Origin: Alphaproteobacteria bacterium
Lineage (GTDB): Bacteria; Pseudomonadota; Alphaproteobacteria; Reyranellales; Reyranellaceae
Assembly (NCBI GenBank): GCA_017307275.1
Contig: JAFKFK010000012.1
Span: 62,001-126,000, forward strand
DNA: 64,000 bases
Direction: 5' to 3'
Position 1 is the first letter of the stretch. Each line of letters starts with the position of its first letter. Shown piece by piece: positions 1 to 10,149 of the stretch. The notes beneath the pieces were generated by a model. That model was given only the letters and a program-made list of their open reading frames with translations, was not told the origin of the DNA and ran no database searches. The translations under genes and the position numbers were made by a program.

Positions 1-1351
<1,351 letters not shown>

Positions 1352-1360
1352 TTATCCAGT

Positions 1361-1455
1361 CCCTTCGCCGGCATGACCCGGATCAGGTTCAAAGGGTCAC
1401 CGCGCCACCGCCATCAGACGGTCATCGGTATCTCAGCCCCTTGACGGGACCCCCC
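1361..1455 (-). promoter_or_regulatory. TPP (THI-box) riboswitch upstream of thiC
   Basis: On the minus strand the conserved THI-box elements occur in order: GGGGCTGAGAT, then ACCCTTTGAACCTGATC, then GGTCATGCCGGCGAAGGGA. These are the CUGAGA pyrimidine-sensor and GAACCUGAUC/GGUCAUGCCGGCG pyrophosphate-sensor parts. The element ends about 70 nt before the thiC ATG. No clear U-tract terminator is visible in the interval, so control of translation initiation is the likelier mode. That last point is inference. Confidence 0.95.
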
Positions 1456-1553
1456 TTGGACAACGGAAGAATAAGACGCGGAATCGTGGAGAGGAAGCAA
1501 AGATAAACGCCAGCCCAGCAAATCGGTCATGTTCGGATGGTATCGCTCGTGCA

Positions 1554-2834
1554 ATGCGTGCACGACGACTGAGCTTTCGGCTGCTGATCCTGACGGCGCT
1601 GTCGTCATTCGCAGTGGCGATGCCGGCAGTGGCGCAGTCGCTCGGCGAAGCGCTGAAGAGCTTCATCCATGATGACGCCACGGCGACGGTGCATCTGCGT
1701 AGCTTCTACATGGACCGCACCAACGTCTCGCCGCCGAACTATGTGGCCTGGGCCGGCGGCGGCTGGATCGGCTACCAGTCGGGCTGGCTCTACGACACAC
1801 TCCAGATTGGCGCCGTCGGCTATACAACGCAGCCGCTGTGGGCGCCGCCCAGCACCAGCGGCACGCAGCTTCTGAAGACGGGGCAGTACGGCTTCTTCAT
1901 TCTCGGCCAGGGCTACGCGTCGGTCCGGGCGAAGGGCCAGACCTTCACGGCCTATCGCCAGATCATCGACGAGCTGGAAGTGAATCCCAACGACGACCGG
2001 ATGATTCCCATCACCTTCGAAGCCTATGCGCTGCGCGGCAAGCTGGGGCCGGTCGACTATTTCGCGGGCTATGTCGCGGCGATCAAACCGAAGGACTACT
2101 GGACCTTCATCAACATGTCCGAGCGCGCGGGCGCGCCGAACCACAATGCCGGCATGGGCCTGTTCAGCCTCAAATACGGCACGGTCGACGATCTCAGGCT
2201 GCGCGCTTCCGTCTACTACGTGCCGGACATCCTGACCTCGACCTACGGCGACATCGTCAAGACATTCGACATTGCCGACGATCTCAAGTTCCGTTTCGCC
2301 AGCAACGTGATGGTGCAGGGAAGCAACGGGCTCAATCTCCTGACCGGCCAGCCCTTCAGCACCTGGTCGGCCGGCGTGCGCACCGACCTCCTCTGGAAAG
2401 AGTTCTCGTTATGGGGCGCCTACACACAGACCGGCAGCGCCGCAGCCTATCGCACGCCCTACGGCCAATGGATCGGCTACACCAAGCAGATCACCCTGGA
2501 CTTCGATCGCGCCAACGAGCGTGCGTTCCAGGTGGGCATCACCTACGACTTCGCCGGCATCGGCATTCCCGGCCTCACCTTTCTGGCCTCGGGCACCTTC
2601 GGCAGCGGTGCGCTCGATGCGACGACAGGTCTGCCGCTCTCCCAGAACAACGAATACGATTTCGACCTGATGTATCAGGTGGCAGCAAAAGACGCGCCGG
2701 AGTGGCTGAAGCCGCTGCAGTTGCGCGGTCGCATGGCCCATGTCGACCAATGGTCCAACGGCACCTACGCGCAGATCAACGAGTACCGATTGATCCTGAA
2801 CTACGAGGTCAACTTCAAAGGCTTCCGGCCGTAA
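1554..2834 (+). CDS. OprD-family outer-membrane porin
   Basis: A 426-residue protein with a Sec signal peptide (about residues 1-28, ending AVAMPAVAQ). The body is beta-barrel-like, rich in alternating aromatic and polar residues. The early TVHLRSFYMDR stretch and overall length match the OprD family of specific porins for amino acids, peptides or aromatic acids. The C-terminus (NYEVNFKGFRP) lacks the usual terminal Phe. The start is uncertain because no good ribosome site precedes 1554. It is divergent from thiC and shares a roughly 100-bp promoter region with it. Its stop lies one base from the convergent CoA-transferase stop. The substrate cannot be read from the sequence. Confidence 0.8.
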   Translation: MRARRLSFRLLILTALSSFAVAMPAVAQSLGEALKSFIHDDATATVHLRSFYMDRTNVSPPNYVAWAGGGWIGYQSGWLYDTLQIGAVGYTTQPLWAPPSTSGTQLLKTGQYGFFILGQGYASVRAKGQTFTAYRQIIDELEVNPNDDRMIPITFEAYALRGKLGPVDYFAGYVAAIKPKDYWTFINMSERAGAPNHNAGMGLFSLKYGTVDDLRLRASVYYVPDILTSTYGDIVKTFDIADDLKFRFASNVMVQGSNGLNLLTGQPFSTWSAGVRTDLLWKEFSLWGAYTQTGSAAAYRTPYGQWIGYTKQITLDFDRANERAFQVGITYDFAGIGIPGLTFLASGTFGSGALDATTGLPLSQNNEYDFDLMYQVAAKDAPEWLKPLQLRGRMAHVDQWSNGTYAQINEYRLILNYEVNFKGFRP

Positions 2835-2835
2835 C

Positions 2836-4029
2836 TCAGGCGACCTTGCTGGTGCGGATCTCGGCGATCTCGGCCGGCGAATAGCCGGCTTCCTTCAACA
2901 CTTCGTCGGTGTGCTGGCCGAGCGTGGCCGGCGGCCGTTCGACGGAGCCGCCGCCATGTTCGAGGCGGAAGCCCGAGCCCACGACCTTGATGGGTCCGTG
3001 TTCGGTCTCGACCATCTGCAGCACGGTGCGGTGCTTGAAGAGATCGAGCTGCGCGGTCTCCGGAATGCTGAGCACGCGGCCAGCCGGAATGTCGTTCTTG
3101 GCGAAGCGCTCGCCCCAGGTGGCCGAAGTCTCGGTCTTCATCGCCGCCTCGACGATCTCGTGTAGCGCCGTGTTGTTCTGGATGCGCGTCGGCCAATCGA
3201 CGAACCGCGGATCGGCCAGCGCCTCCTCGCACCCCAGCACCTTCATCAGCCGCTGGAACTGCGGATCGGTCATGACCGCGAGCACGATCCAGCCATCCTT
3301 GGTCTTGAAGAGATTGCCCGTAGGCTTGCGCGTCACCGAAAGATTGGCAGCCTGGCCGTGGACACGACCGGTCATCAGATGCTCGGTGAACTGCTGGGCA
3401 AGATAGCCCATCACCGCGTCGATCATCGCGACGTCGACGAGTTGGCCCTTGCCGGTGTGGGTGCGCTGAAAGAGTGCCGAGGCGATGCCCAGCGCCGCGG
3501 TGGCGCCCGACATGACATCGGCGCCGGCAAAGCCCACGCGCGTGGGGCCGTTATTCTCGAAGCCGGTGATCGACATCAGCCCCGACATGGCCTGAATCAT
3601 ACCGTCGAAGGCGGCCGTCTTGGCATCGGGCCCGACCTGACCGAAGCCGGATACGGCGCAGTAGATCAGCTTCGGATTGATCGCCTTCAGCGTCTCGTAG
3701 CCGATCCCGAGCTTGTCCATCACGCCGGGGCGGAAATTCTCGACCACCACATCTGACGTCGCCGCGAGCCGCTTGATGATCTCGATCGCCTTGGGCTTCT
3801 TGAGATCGAGCGTGATCGAACGCTTGCCGGCGTTCACCGCCACCCAGGGTGCCGCCAGTCCACGCTTTTCCCAATCGTTGGCGCGGCTGCCGAAGCGCAT
3901 GTCGTCGCCTTCGAGCGATTCGACCTTGATCACATCGGCGCCGAGGAGCGCGAGCTGATAGGAGCTGTACGGGCCCGCCAGCACGCGCGTGAAGTCGAGA
4001 ACCTTGATGCCCGCGAACGGTTTACTCAT
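2836..4029 (-). CDS. CaiB/BaiF family III CoA-transferase
   Basis: A 397-residue family III CoA-transferase, which moves CoA between carboxylic acids through an aspartyl-CoA intermediate. The N-terminal GIKVLDFTRVLAGPYSSYQL, the NAGKRSITLDLK motif and ENFRPGVMDKLG are diagnostic. The catalytic Asp is D171 in GFAGADVMSG, matching Asp169 of formyl-CoA transferase. It lies 13 bp downstream of the GrdB/PrdB-like gene on the same strand, so the two are probably one transcript. A GAGGG ribosome site precedes the ATG. The acyl substrate is unknown; the divergent TctC binding protein hints at a dicarboxylic or similar acid. Confidence 0.9.
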   Translation of the reverse strand: MSKPFAGIKVLDFTRVLAGPYSSYQLALLGADVIKVESLEGDDMRFGSRANDWEKRGLAAPWVAVNAGKRSITLDLKKPKAIEIIKRLAATSDVVVENFRPGVMDKLGIGYETLKAINPKLIYCAVSGFGQVGPDAKTAAFDGMIQAMSGLMSITGFENNGPTRVGFAGADVMSGATAALGIASALFQRTHTGKGQLVDVAMIDAVMGYLAQQFTEHLMTGRVHGQAANLSVTRKPTGNLFKTKDGWIVLAVMTDPQFQRLMKVLGCEEALADPRFVDWPTRIQNNTALHEIVEAAMKTETSATWGERFAKNDIPAGRVLSIPETAQLDLFKHRTVLQMVETEHGPIKVVGSGFRLEHGGGSVERPPATLGQHTDEVLKEAGYSPAEIAEIRTSKVA

Positions 4030-4042
4030 GACGAAAGGACCC

Positions 4043-4969
4043 TCAGGCGACGCCGGCCTTCTGACGCTGACCGAGAGCGACCTGCTTGACCTTGTCGAAC
4101 TCCGCGCGTCGCTTGGCGACTTCCTCGGGGCTCATGCGCGAGACGTTGCTATAATCGTTCTTCCAGTCACCGTCGTCGGTCCAGCGCAGCGGCGACTGCA
4201 CGGTCGTCCGCGGGCTGACGGCGCTCTCCAACACTCTGAACGCGAGGTCGAGCGTGAAGGCCTGGGTGTCGGGTTCATGCGGCTTACCGCAGGCGTTGCC
4301 CAACGGGAAGTCGCTGAACAGCAAGCGCGGTGCGCCAGCGAATTCGACGATATCTCTGGCGCAGCCCATCACGATCGTCGAAATGCCGTTGCGCTCCAGA
4401 TGCCGCGCCACGAGCGTCGACGTCTGATGACAGACCGGACAATTCGGAACGATCACCGCAGTATCGACGCCGTCCTCGCGGCACCGCGCGAGAATCTCCG
4501 GCGCATCTGTTTCCAAAGTGACGCGCTGGCTGCGATTGGTCGGCGCGCAATGGAACCGCGACGCAAGCTTGAAGCGACCCTGGCTTGCGAACTTGCGCAT
4601 CAACGGCAGCGGGAACCAGGTGTTGCTATCGGTCGCCGTCGTGTGCTTGCGGTCGTAGCCGATGTGGCTGATGCGCATGTCGTGATCGACCGACGTGTCG
4701 CCAGATAGAACATTGTAGTACTTGGCTGCGGCATTGTAGGCAGCGCCCGGTCCCTGATCGCCCTTGTCGGGTTGGTAGGGTGCGGCCGTGGTGATCAACG
4801 CGACCACGCTTTCCTTCAGCGGCTTCTTCAGCGGCTGGAAGGGCGCATCAACATAGTGCGCCCAACGGTAGGGGTTGTCGTAACCCAGCGCGAGGTAGTA
4901 CTCACGTGTGCGCCTCATGTATTCGAGCGGCACGTCGAACGTAGGCGCGAAATCCATTGTGTCAGACAT
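4043..4969 (-). CDS. GrdB/PrdB-like (glycine/sarcosine/betaine reductase selenoprotein B family) protein, Cys form
   Basis: A 308-residue protein starting MSDTMDFAP at 4969. The open frame runs further upstream but would then overlap the divergent gene at 5082. The second half (VIVPNCPVCHQTSTLVARHLERNG, then MGCARDIVEFAG) resembles GrdB/PrdB, the catalytic subunits of Stickland glycine/betaine/proline reductases. Where those have selenocysteine in UxxC, this protein has C177-P-V-C180. No in-frame TGA is seen. No GrdA, GrdC, GrdD or Prd partner is nearby, so reductase activity is doubtful. It is paired with a CoA-transferase gene 13 bp downstream. Function is not established; the family link is moderately sure. 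Confidence 0.7.
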   Translation of the reverse strand: MSDTMDFAPTFDVPLEYMRRTREYYLALGYDNPYRWAHYVDAPFQPLKKPLKESVVALITTAAPYQPDKGDQGPGAAYNAAAKYYNVLSGDTSVDHDMRISHIGYDRKHTTATDSNTWFPLPLMRKFASQGRFKLASRFHCAPTNRSQRVTLETDAPEILARCREDGVDTAVIVPNCPVCHQTSTLVARHLERNGISTIVMGCARDIVEFAGAPRLLFSDFPLGNACGKPHEPDTQAFTLDLAFRVLESAVSPRTTVQSPLRWTDDGDWKNDYSNVSRMSPEEVAKRRAEFDKVKQVALGQRQKAGVA

Positions 4970-5081
4970 GACATAAAACTGGCGCTGCAGCGGCGTGAAG
5001 TCAAATTCGCGTAGCGGATGACAAGTCTGCAAGTGCGCCGTAGCTTCCAGCCCAATCAAAGGAAGAAACAAGGAGGCTCCC

Positions 5082-6056
5082 ATGAAGAAACTGACACGGC
5101 GCATGGCACTGACCGCCAGCATGGCCCTCGCCGCAGCGCCTCGCGCTGAAGCACAAGCGTGGCCCAGCAAGCCCAGCCGTTTGCTCGTGCCCTATCCGGT
5201 GGGCGGCATCGTCGACATCGTGAGCCGGGCGTTGGCCGATCCGATGCAGGCCGATCTCGGCCAGCCGGTGATCGTGGAGCCCAAGCCCGGTGGCAACTCC
5301 ACGCTCGCGACAGCCATGATCCCGCAGGCCCCGGCCGATGGTTACAATTGGTTGATGACGACGCTCTCCCACGTCGTCGTGCCGCATCTGCAGCCCGTTC
5401 CCTACGATGCACTCACGGACTTCCAGCCCGTCGCCCTGGTCGCGATTGCCACGTCGGTGGCGGTCGTCAATCCGGAGCTGCCGATCAGAACGCTGAAAGA
5501 GCTGGTCGAGTACGGCAAGGCCAATCCCGGGAAGCTGAACTATCTCAATCCCGGCAATGGCTCGTCGATCCATCTGTCGGCCGAGCTGCTGAAGAACCAG
5601 TACAAGTTCGACATGATCTCGGTGCCGTATCGCGGCATCCCGCCGGGAATGACCGATCTGCTCGAAGGACGGCTTCAGGTCGGCCTGCTGCCCGGCCCGC
5701 TCGCCATCCAGCATGTCATGTCGGGCAAACTACGGGCGCTCGCCGTTCTGGCCGACAAACGCCTGACGACCCTGCCCGATGTTCCGACCTTCGCCGAGGC
5801 TGGCTTCGCCGATGCCCAGGTCATGAGTTGGTACGTGATCTCGGTGCGGGCCGGCACGCCGGCTCCCATCGTCGATCGTCTGCATGCCTCCGCAATGAAG
5901 GCCCTGCAGAGCGAAGAGACCCAGGGCCGCCTGACGCGGGCCGGCTGCGAAGTGCCTACGCCGCGCTCACCGGCGGACATTCTGACCATGTGGAGGGCAG
6001 ACTATGCTCGCTACGGCCAGTTGGTGAAGGATGCGGGCATCAAGGCCGATGGCTGA
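5082..6056 (+). CDS. Bug/TctC-family tripartite tricarboxylate transporter binding protein
   Basis: A 324-residue periplasmic binding protein. The signal peptide ends near residue 25 (ALAAAPRAEAQA). The mature N-terminus WPSKPSRLLVPYPVGGIVDI and the later PVIVEPKPGG and DLLEGRLQVG blocks are typical of the TctC/Bug fold, which binds small carboxylates or amides. A strong AAGGAGG ribosome site lies 6 nt before the ATG. No TctA/TctB membrane subunits are in the window, which is usual for orphan Bug proteins. It is divergent from the GrdB-like/CoA-transferase pair, so it may deliver the substrate of that pathway. That link is inference. Confidence 0.9.
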   Translation: MKKLTRRMALTASMALAAAPRAEAQAWPSKPSRLLVPYPVGGIVDIVSRALADPMQADLGQPVIVEPKPGGNSTLATAMIPQAPADGYNWLMTTLSHVVVPHLQPVPYDALTDFQPVALVAIATSVAVVNPELPIRTLKELVEYGKANPGKLNYLNPGNGSSIHLSAELLKNQYKFDMISVPYRGIPPGMTDLLEGRLQVGLLPGPLAIQHVMSGKLRALAVLADKRLTTLPDVPTFAEAGFADAQVMSWYVISVRAGTPAPIVDRLHASAMKALQSEETQGRLTRAGCEVPTPRSPADILTMWRADYARYGQLVKDAGIKADG

Positions 6057-6145
6057 CAGCGATGTAACCCGCCGGCCATAGTGCCGCCCAACTCGGGCAC
6101 GCTATATATGACGTGAAACAAGGCTCGTTACGGGGAGCTCACCGC

Positions 6146-8005
6146 ATGGCGATCAAACGGCGCAGCGTACTGATGGGCGGCGCGGCCCTCTGGGTCGGTG
6201 CGCCGGCCATTCTGCGGGCCCAGACGTCGCCTCAGGCCGCGGGCAAGATCCACGTCAGCCACGGTTTCGCCATGCATGGCGAGCCGAAGTACAAGGCCGA
6301 CGCCGGGCCGCCGGACTATCTCAACCCGAACGCGCCCGCAGGTGGCAGCGTTCGGCTCGGCGCCCGCGGCACTTTCGATTCCCTGCATCCCTTCATCGTG
6401 AAGAGCGTTCCCGCCGCCGGCATCACGTCGATCTGGGACACGTTGTGCTGGAATTCGCGCGACGAGGCGTCGACCGAATACGGTCTGATCGCCGAGACGA
6501 TCGAATGGCCCGAGGATCGCTCCTGGGTGGCCTTCACCTTGCGACCGCAAGCCCGCTTCCACGACGGCAGCCCGATCACCGTCGAAGACGTGATCTTCTC
6601 TCTCGATATCCTGAAGACCAAGGGCACGCCGATCTACGGTCTCTACTATCACGACGTCGTCAAGGCGGAGAAAGTCGGCGAACGTAAGGTGCTGTTCACC
6701 TTTCGCGACAGCACCAACAAGGAGCTGCCGCTGATCCTCGGCCAGCTTCCGATCCTTCCGTCGAAGTGGTGGGCCAGCCGCGACTTCGAGAAGGTCTCGC
6801 TCGAAGTCCCGCTCGGCAGCGGCCCCTACAAGGTCGATTCCTTCGACGTCGGCCGCTCGATCGCCTATCGCCGGGTCGCCGACTGGTGGGCCAAGGACCT
6901 TTGGATGAACAAGGGCCGCAACAACTTCGAGGTCATCCGCTACGAATACTATCGCGACGTCACGGTGCAGTTCGAAGCCTTCAAGGCCGGCGATCTCGAC
7001 ATGCGCCAGGAGAACATCGCGCGTAACTGGGCGACTGCCTACGACATTCCGGCGGTGCGCGACGGGCGTATCCAGCGCGCCGAAATCCCGCACGAACTGC
7101 CGACCGGCATGCAGTGCTTCGCCTTCAACACAAGGCGCGACTTCTTCAAGGATCGGCGGGTGCGCGAGGCTATCGCCACGATGTTCGACTTCGCCTGGTC
7201 CAACAAGAACCTGTTCTACGGGATGTACAAGCGCAACATCTCGTTCTTCGGCAACTCCGAACTCGCCTCGTCGGGCCTGCCGACGCCGGCCGAGCTCAAG
7301 TATCTCGAGCCGTTCCGCGGCAAGATCCCCGAGGAAGTCTTCACCAAGGAATTCAAGCTGCCGGAGTCGGATGGCACCGGCAATGTCCGCGACCTCGCAC
7401 GTCGCGCCCTGGCTCTGCTCAAGGAAGCTGGCTGGGAGATCAAGGACGGCAAGATGACGGAGACGAAGACGGGCAAGAAGCTCGCCTTCGAGATGCTGTT
7501 GAACGATGCCAGCTTCGAGCGCGTCTCGCTGCCCTACAAGCAGAACCTGGAGCGCATCGGCATCGACATGAACGTGCGCACGGTCGACACCGCGCAGTTC
7601 AAGCGCCGCGAAGACGAGTACGACTTCGACATGATGGTCGAGGGCTTCGGCCAGTCGCTGTCGCCGGGCAACGAGCAACGCGACTTCTGGGGCTCCAAGG
7701 CCGCGGACAACAAGGGCGGCCGCAACACGATCGGCATCAAGGATGCCGCGATCGACCAGCTCATCGAAACCCTGATCGCCGCCCCCGACCGGGAGAGCCT
7801 GATCAACGTCACGCGCGCACTCGACCGCGTCCTGCTGTGGAGCCACTTCGTCGTGCCGAACTGGCACAGCAACACCGCCTACGTCGCCTACTGGAACCGC
7901 TTCGGTCGGCCAGCCAAGAGCGCGAAGTATGCGCCTGTGGCCTTCGATACCTGGTGGATCGACGAGGCCAAGGATCGCGCCCTGCAACGCGGCGAGAAGA
8001 AGTAA
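6146..8005 (+). CDS. yejA: YejA-type peptide-binding protein of ABC importer (SBP family 5)
   Basis: The periplasmic binding component of a YejABEF peptide importer, 619 residues from the ATG at 6146. An upstream ATG-like start at 6113 is possible, but GGGGAG sits correctly before 6146. The leader MAIKRRSVLMGGAALWVGAPAI has a twin-arginine-like RR followed by a hydrophobic core, so Tat or Sec export is possible. The family 5 fold is shown by WPEDRSWVAFTLRPQARFHDG, VEDVIFSLDIL and the LGSGPYKV region. YejA relatives bind microcin C-like and other formylated or longer peptides. It is followed directly by yejB, yejE and yejF in one operon. Confidence 0.93.
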   Translation: MAIKRRSVLMGGAALWVGAPAILRAQTSPQAAGKIHVSHGFAMHGEPKYKADAGPPDYLNPNAPAGGSVRLGARGTFDSLHPFIVKSVPAAGITSIWDTLCWNSRDEASTEYGLIAETIEWPEDRSWVAFTLRPQARFHDGSPITVEDVIFSLDILKTKGTPIYGLYYHDVVKAEKVGERKVLFTFRDSTNKELPLILGQLPILPSKWWASRDFEKVSLEVPLGSGPYKVDSFDVGRSIAYRRVADWWAKDLWMNKGRNNFEVIRYEYYRDVTVQFEAFKAGDLDMRQENIARNWATAYDIPAVRDGRIQRAEIPHELPTGMQCFAFNTRRDFFKDRRVREAIATMFDFAWSNKNLFYGMYKRNISFFGNSELASSGLPTPAELKYLEPFRGKIPEEVFTKEFKLPESDGTGNVRDLARRALALLKEAGWEIKDGKMTETKTGKKLAFEMLLNDASFERVSLPYKQNLERIGIDMNVRTVDTAQFKRREDEYDFDMMVEGFGQSLSPGNEQRDFWGSKAADNKGGRNTIGIKDAAIDQLIETLIAAPDRESLINVTRALDRVLLWSHFVVPNWHSNTAYVAYWNRFGRPAKSAKYAPVAFDTWWIDEAKDRALQRGEKK

Positions 8006-8032
8006 CGAGCGTCATCGCAAAGCCACGCCAAG

Positions 8033-9130
8033 ATGCTCGCCTATATTCTACGTCGCCTGATGCTGGTGGTGCCGACCCTGTTCGGCATCATGGTCGTCAA
8101 CTTCTTCATCATCCAGGCTGCGCCCGGCGGCCCGGTCGAGCAGATGCTGGCCCAGATCCAGGGCACGGCGATCAGCGCGACGGAGCGTTTCTCCGGCAGC
8201 TCGAGTGGCGGCGAGACGGTCAACCGCGGATCGAGCGACAGCTCCGGCGGCGCCTATCGCGGCGCCCGCGGCATGCCGCGCGAGCTAATCGAGCGTATCG
8301 AAAAGATGTACGGCTTCGACAAGCCGATGCACGAGCGCTTCTTCCTGATGATGGGGAACTATCTCACCTTCGATTTCGGCGAGAGCTTCTTTCGCAACAA
8401 GCGCGTTGTCGATCTCGTGATCGAGAAGATGCCCGTATCGATCTCGCTCGGTCTGTGGACCACACTGCTGATCTATCTCGTGTCGATCCCGCTCGGCATC
8501 GCCAAGGCGGTACGCGACGGTTCGCGCTTCGACGTCTCGACCTCGACCGCGCTCATCGTGCTGAATGCCATCCCCGGCTTCCTCTTTGCCCTGCTGCTCG
8601 TCGTGCTGTTCGCCGGCGGTAGCTACTTCAAATGGTTTCCGCTGCGCGGTCTCGTCTCCGACGACTGGAGTACGCTCGGCCTGGTCGATAAGGTCCTCGA
8701 CTATTTCTGGCACATGGCGCTGCCGATCGGCGCCATGGTGATCGGCGGCTTTGCCACGCTCACTTTCCTCACCAAGAATTCCTTCCTCGAGGAGATACAC
8801 AAGCAGTATGTGCTGACCGCCCGCGCCAAGGGTCTGGTCGAGCGCCGCGTGCTCTACGGCCACGTCTTCCGCAACGCCATGCTGATCGTGATCGCGGGCT
8901 TCCCAGCCGCCTTCATCGGCGTGCTATTCACGGGCTCGCTGCTGATCGAGGTGATCTTCTCGCTCGACGGCATCGGCCTGCTGGGCTTCGAGGCAGCGCT
9001 TAATCGCGACTATCCGATCATGTTCGGCACGCTCTTCTTCTTCGGCCTGATCGGCCTCGTCATGGGCATCCTGGGCGACCTGATGTACACGCTGGTCGAC
9101 CCCCGGATCGACTTCGAGGCGCGCGGCTGA
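8033..9130 (+). CDS. yejB: YejB, ABC peptide importer permease
   Basis: A 365-residue inner-membrane permease. The N-terminal membrane helix (YILRRLMLVVPTLFGIMVVNFF) and a Ser/Gly-rich periplasmic loop (about residues 45-85) are followed by the six-helix core. The EAA coupling loop is seen at VLTARAKGLVERRVLYGHVFRNAM. The long insertion after the first helix, and the pairing with YejE, are features of YejB rather than generic DppB. It begins 27 bp after yejA. Its TGA overlaps the yejE ATG by one base (TGATG), so translation is probably coupled. Confidence 0.93.
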   Translation: MLAYILRRLMLVVPTLFGIMVVNFFIIQAAPGGPVEQMLAQIQGTAISATERFSGSSSGGETVNRGSSDSSGGAYRGARGMPRELIERIEKMYGFDKPMHERFFLMMGNYLTFDFGESFFRNKRVVDLVIEKMPVSISLGLWTTLLIYLVSIPLGIAKAVRDGSRFDVSTSTALIVLNAIPGFLFALLLVVLFAGGSYFKWFPLRGLVSDDWSTLGLVDKVLDYFWHMALPIGAMVIGGFATLTFLTKNSFLEEIHKQYVLTARAKGLVERRVLYGHVFRNAMLIVIAGFPAAFIGVLFTGSLLIEVIFSLDGIGLLGFEAALNRDYPIMFGTLFFFGLIGLVMGILGDLMYTLVDPRIDFEARG

Positions 9131-10149
9131 TGAATCCGCTCAACCGGCGCCGGCTCGCGGCCTTCAAGTCGAGCAAGCGCGGCATGATCTCGCTGGTCGT
9201 GTTCGGCGTGCTGTTCTTCGTCTCGTTGTTCGCCGATTTTCTGGCCAACAATAAGCCGATCCTCATCAGCTACGATGATGCGCTCTACTCGCCGATGCTC
9301 CGGGACTATCCCGAGACCACATTCGGCGGCGAGTTCCCGACCAATGCGGTCTACACCGACGAGGAGCTGAAGAAGTCGATCGAGGCGAAGGGCTGGATCC
9401 TGTGGCCGCCCATTCCCTACAGCTACGACACCGTGCTGAAGGGCGAAGGCCGCAAGGCTCTGTTGCCGCCGTCCTGGGCACACCCGTTGGGCACCGACGA
9501 TCAGGCACGCGACGTGCTGGCCCGGCTGATCTACGGGTTCAGGATCTCGGTCCTGTTCGGCCTCGCCCTCACCATCCTGAGCACGGTGATCGGCATCGCC
9601 GCCGGTGCGGTCCAGGGCTATTTCGGCGGTATGGTCGACCTGCTGATGCAGCGCTTCCTCGAAATCTGGTCGAGCATGCCGACGCTCTACCTGCTGATCA
9701 TCCTGGCGAGCTTCATCCAGCCCGGCTTCTGGGTGCTGCTGGGGATCATGCTGCTGTTCAGCTGGATGGCGCTGGTCGGCCTGGTCCGGGCGGAGTTCCT
9801 CCGTGGGCGCAACTTCGACTATGTGCGGGCGGCCCGGGCGCTGGGCATGATGGATGCCCGCATCATGTTCCGGCATATTCTGCCCAACGCCATGACCGCC
9901 AGCCTCACCTTCCTGCCCTTCATTCTGGCCGGCTCCGTCACGACCCTGACGTCGCTCGACTTCCTCGGTTTCGGCCTGCCCGTCGGTTCGCCCTCGCTGG
10001 GGGAGCTGCTGCTGCAGGGCAAGAACAACCTCAACGCCCCATGGCTCGCCTTCACCGGCTTCTTCATCATCGCCCTGATGTTGTCGCTGCTGGTCTTCAT
10101 CGGCGAGGCAGTGCGCGACGCTTTCAATCCGCGCAAGGTGCTGGCGTGA
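9130..10149 (+). CDS. yejE: YejE, ABC peptide importer permease
   Basis: A 339-residue partner permease. The opening NPLNRRRLAAFKSSKRGMISLVVFGVLFFVSLFADFLANNKP is characteristic of YejE. It is followed by a periplasmic segment with WPPIPYSYDT and LLPPSWAHPLGTDDQARDVLARLIYGFR, and then the transport core with EAA loop YVRAARALGMMDARIMFRHILPNAM. It overlaps yejB by one base at its start and yejF by four bases at its end (GTGA). This tight packing fits a single polycistronic unit. Confidence 0.93.
   Translation: MNPLNRRRLAAFKSSKRGMISLVVFGVLFFVSLFADFLANNKPILISYDDALYSPMLRDYPETTFGGEFPTNAVYTDEELKKSIEAKGWILWPPIPYSYDTVLKGEGRKALLPPSWAHPLGTDDQARDVLARLIYGFRISVLFGLALTILSTVIGIAAGAVQGYFGGMVDLLMQRFLEIWSSMPTLYLLIILASFIQPGFWVLLGIMLLFSWMALVGLVRAEFLRGRNFDYVRAARALGMMDARIMFRHILPNAMTASLTFLPFILAGSVTTLTSLDFLGFGLPVGSPSLGELLLQGKNNLNAPWLAFTGFFIIALMLSLLVFIGEAVRDAFNPRKVLA

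Noticed and set aside
4043..4969. Possible selenocysteine (in-frame TGA) in the GrdB-like gene.
   Set aside because: The expected position is an ordinary Cys codon and the frame has no internal TGA.
6075..6105. GTGCC/GGCAC hairpin between the TctC gene and yejA as a terminator.
   Set aside because: Only five base pairs and no following T-run.
6128..7987. A 619-codon minus-strand frame across yejA.
   Set aside because: Antisense shadow; yejA has clear family motifs, a signal peptide and operon context, while this frame has none.
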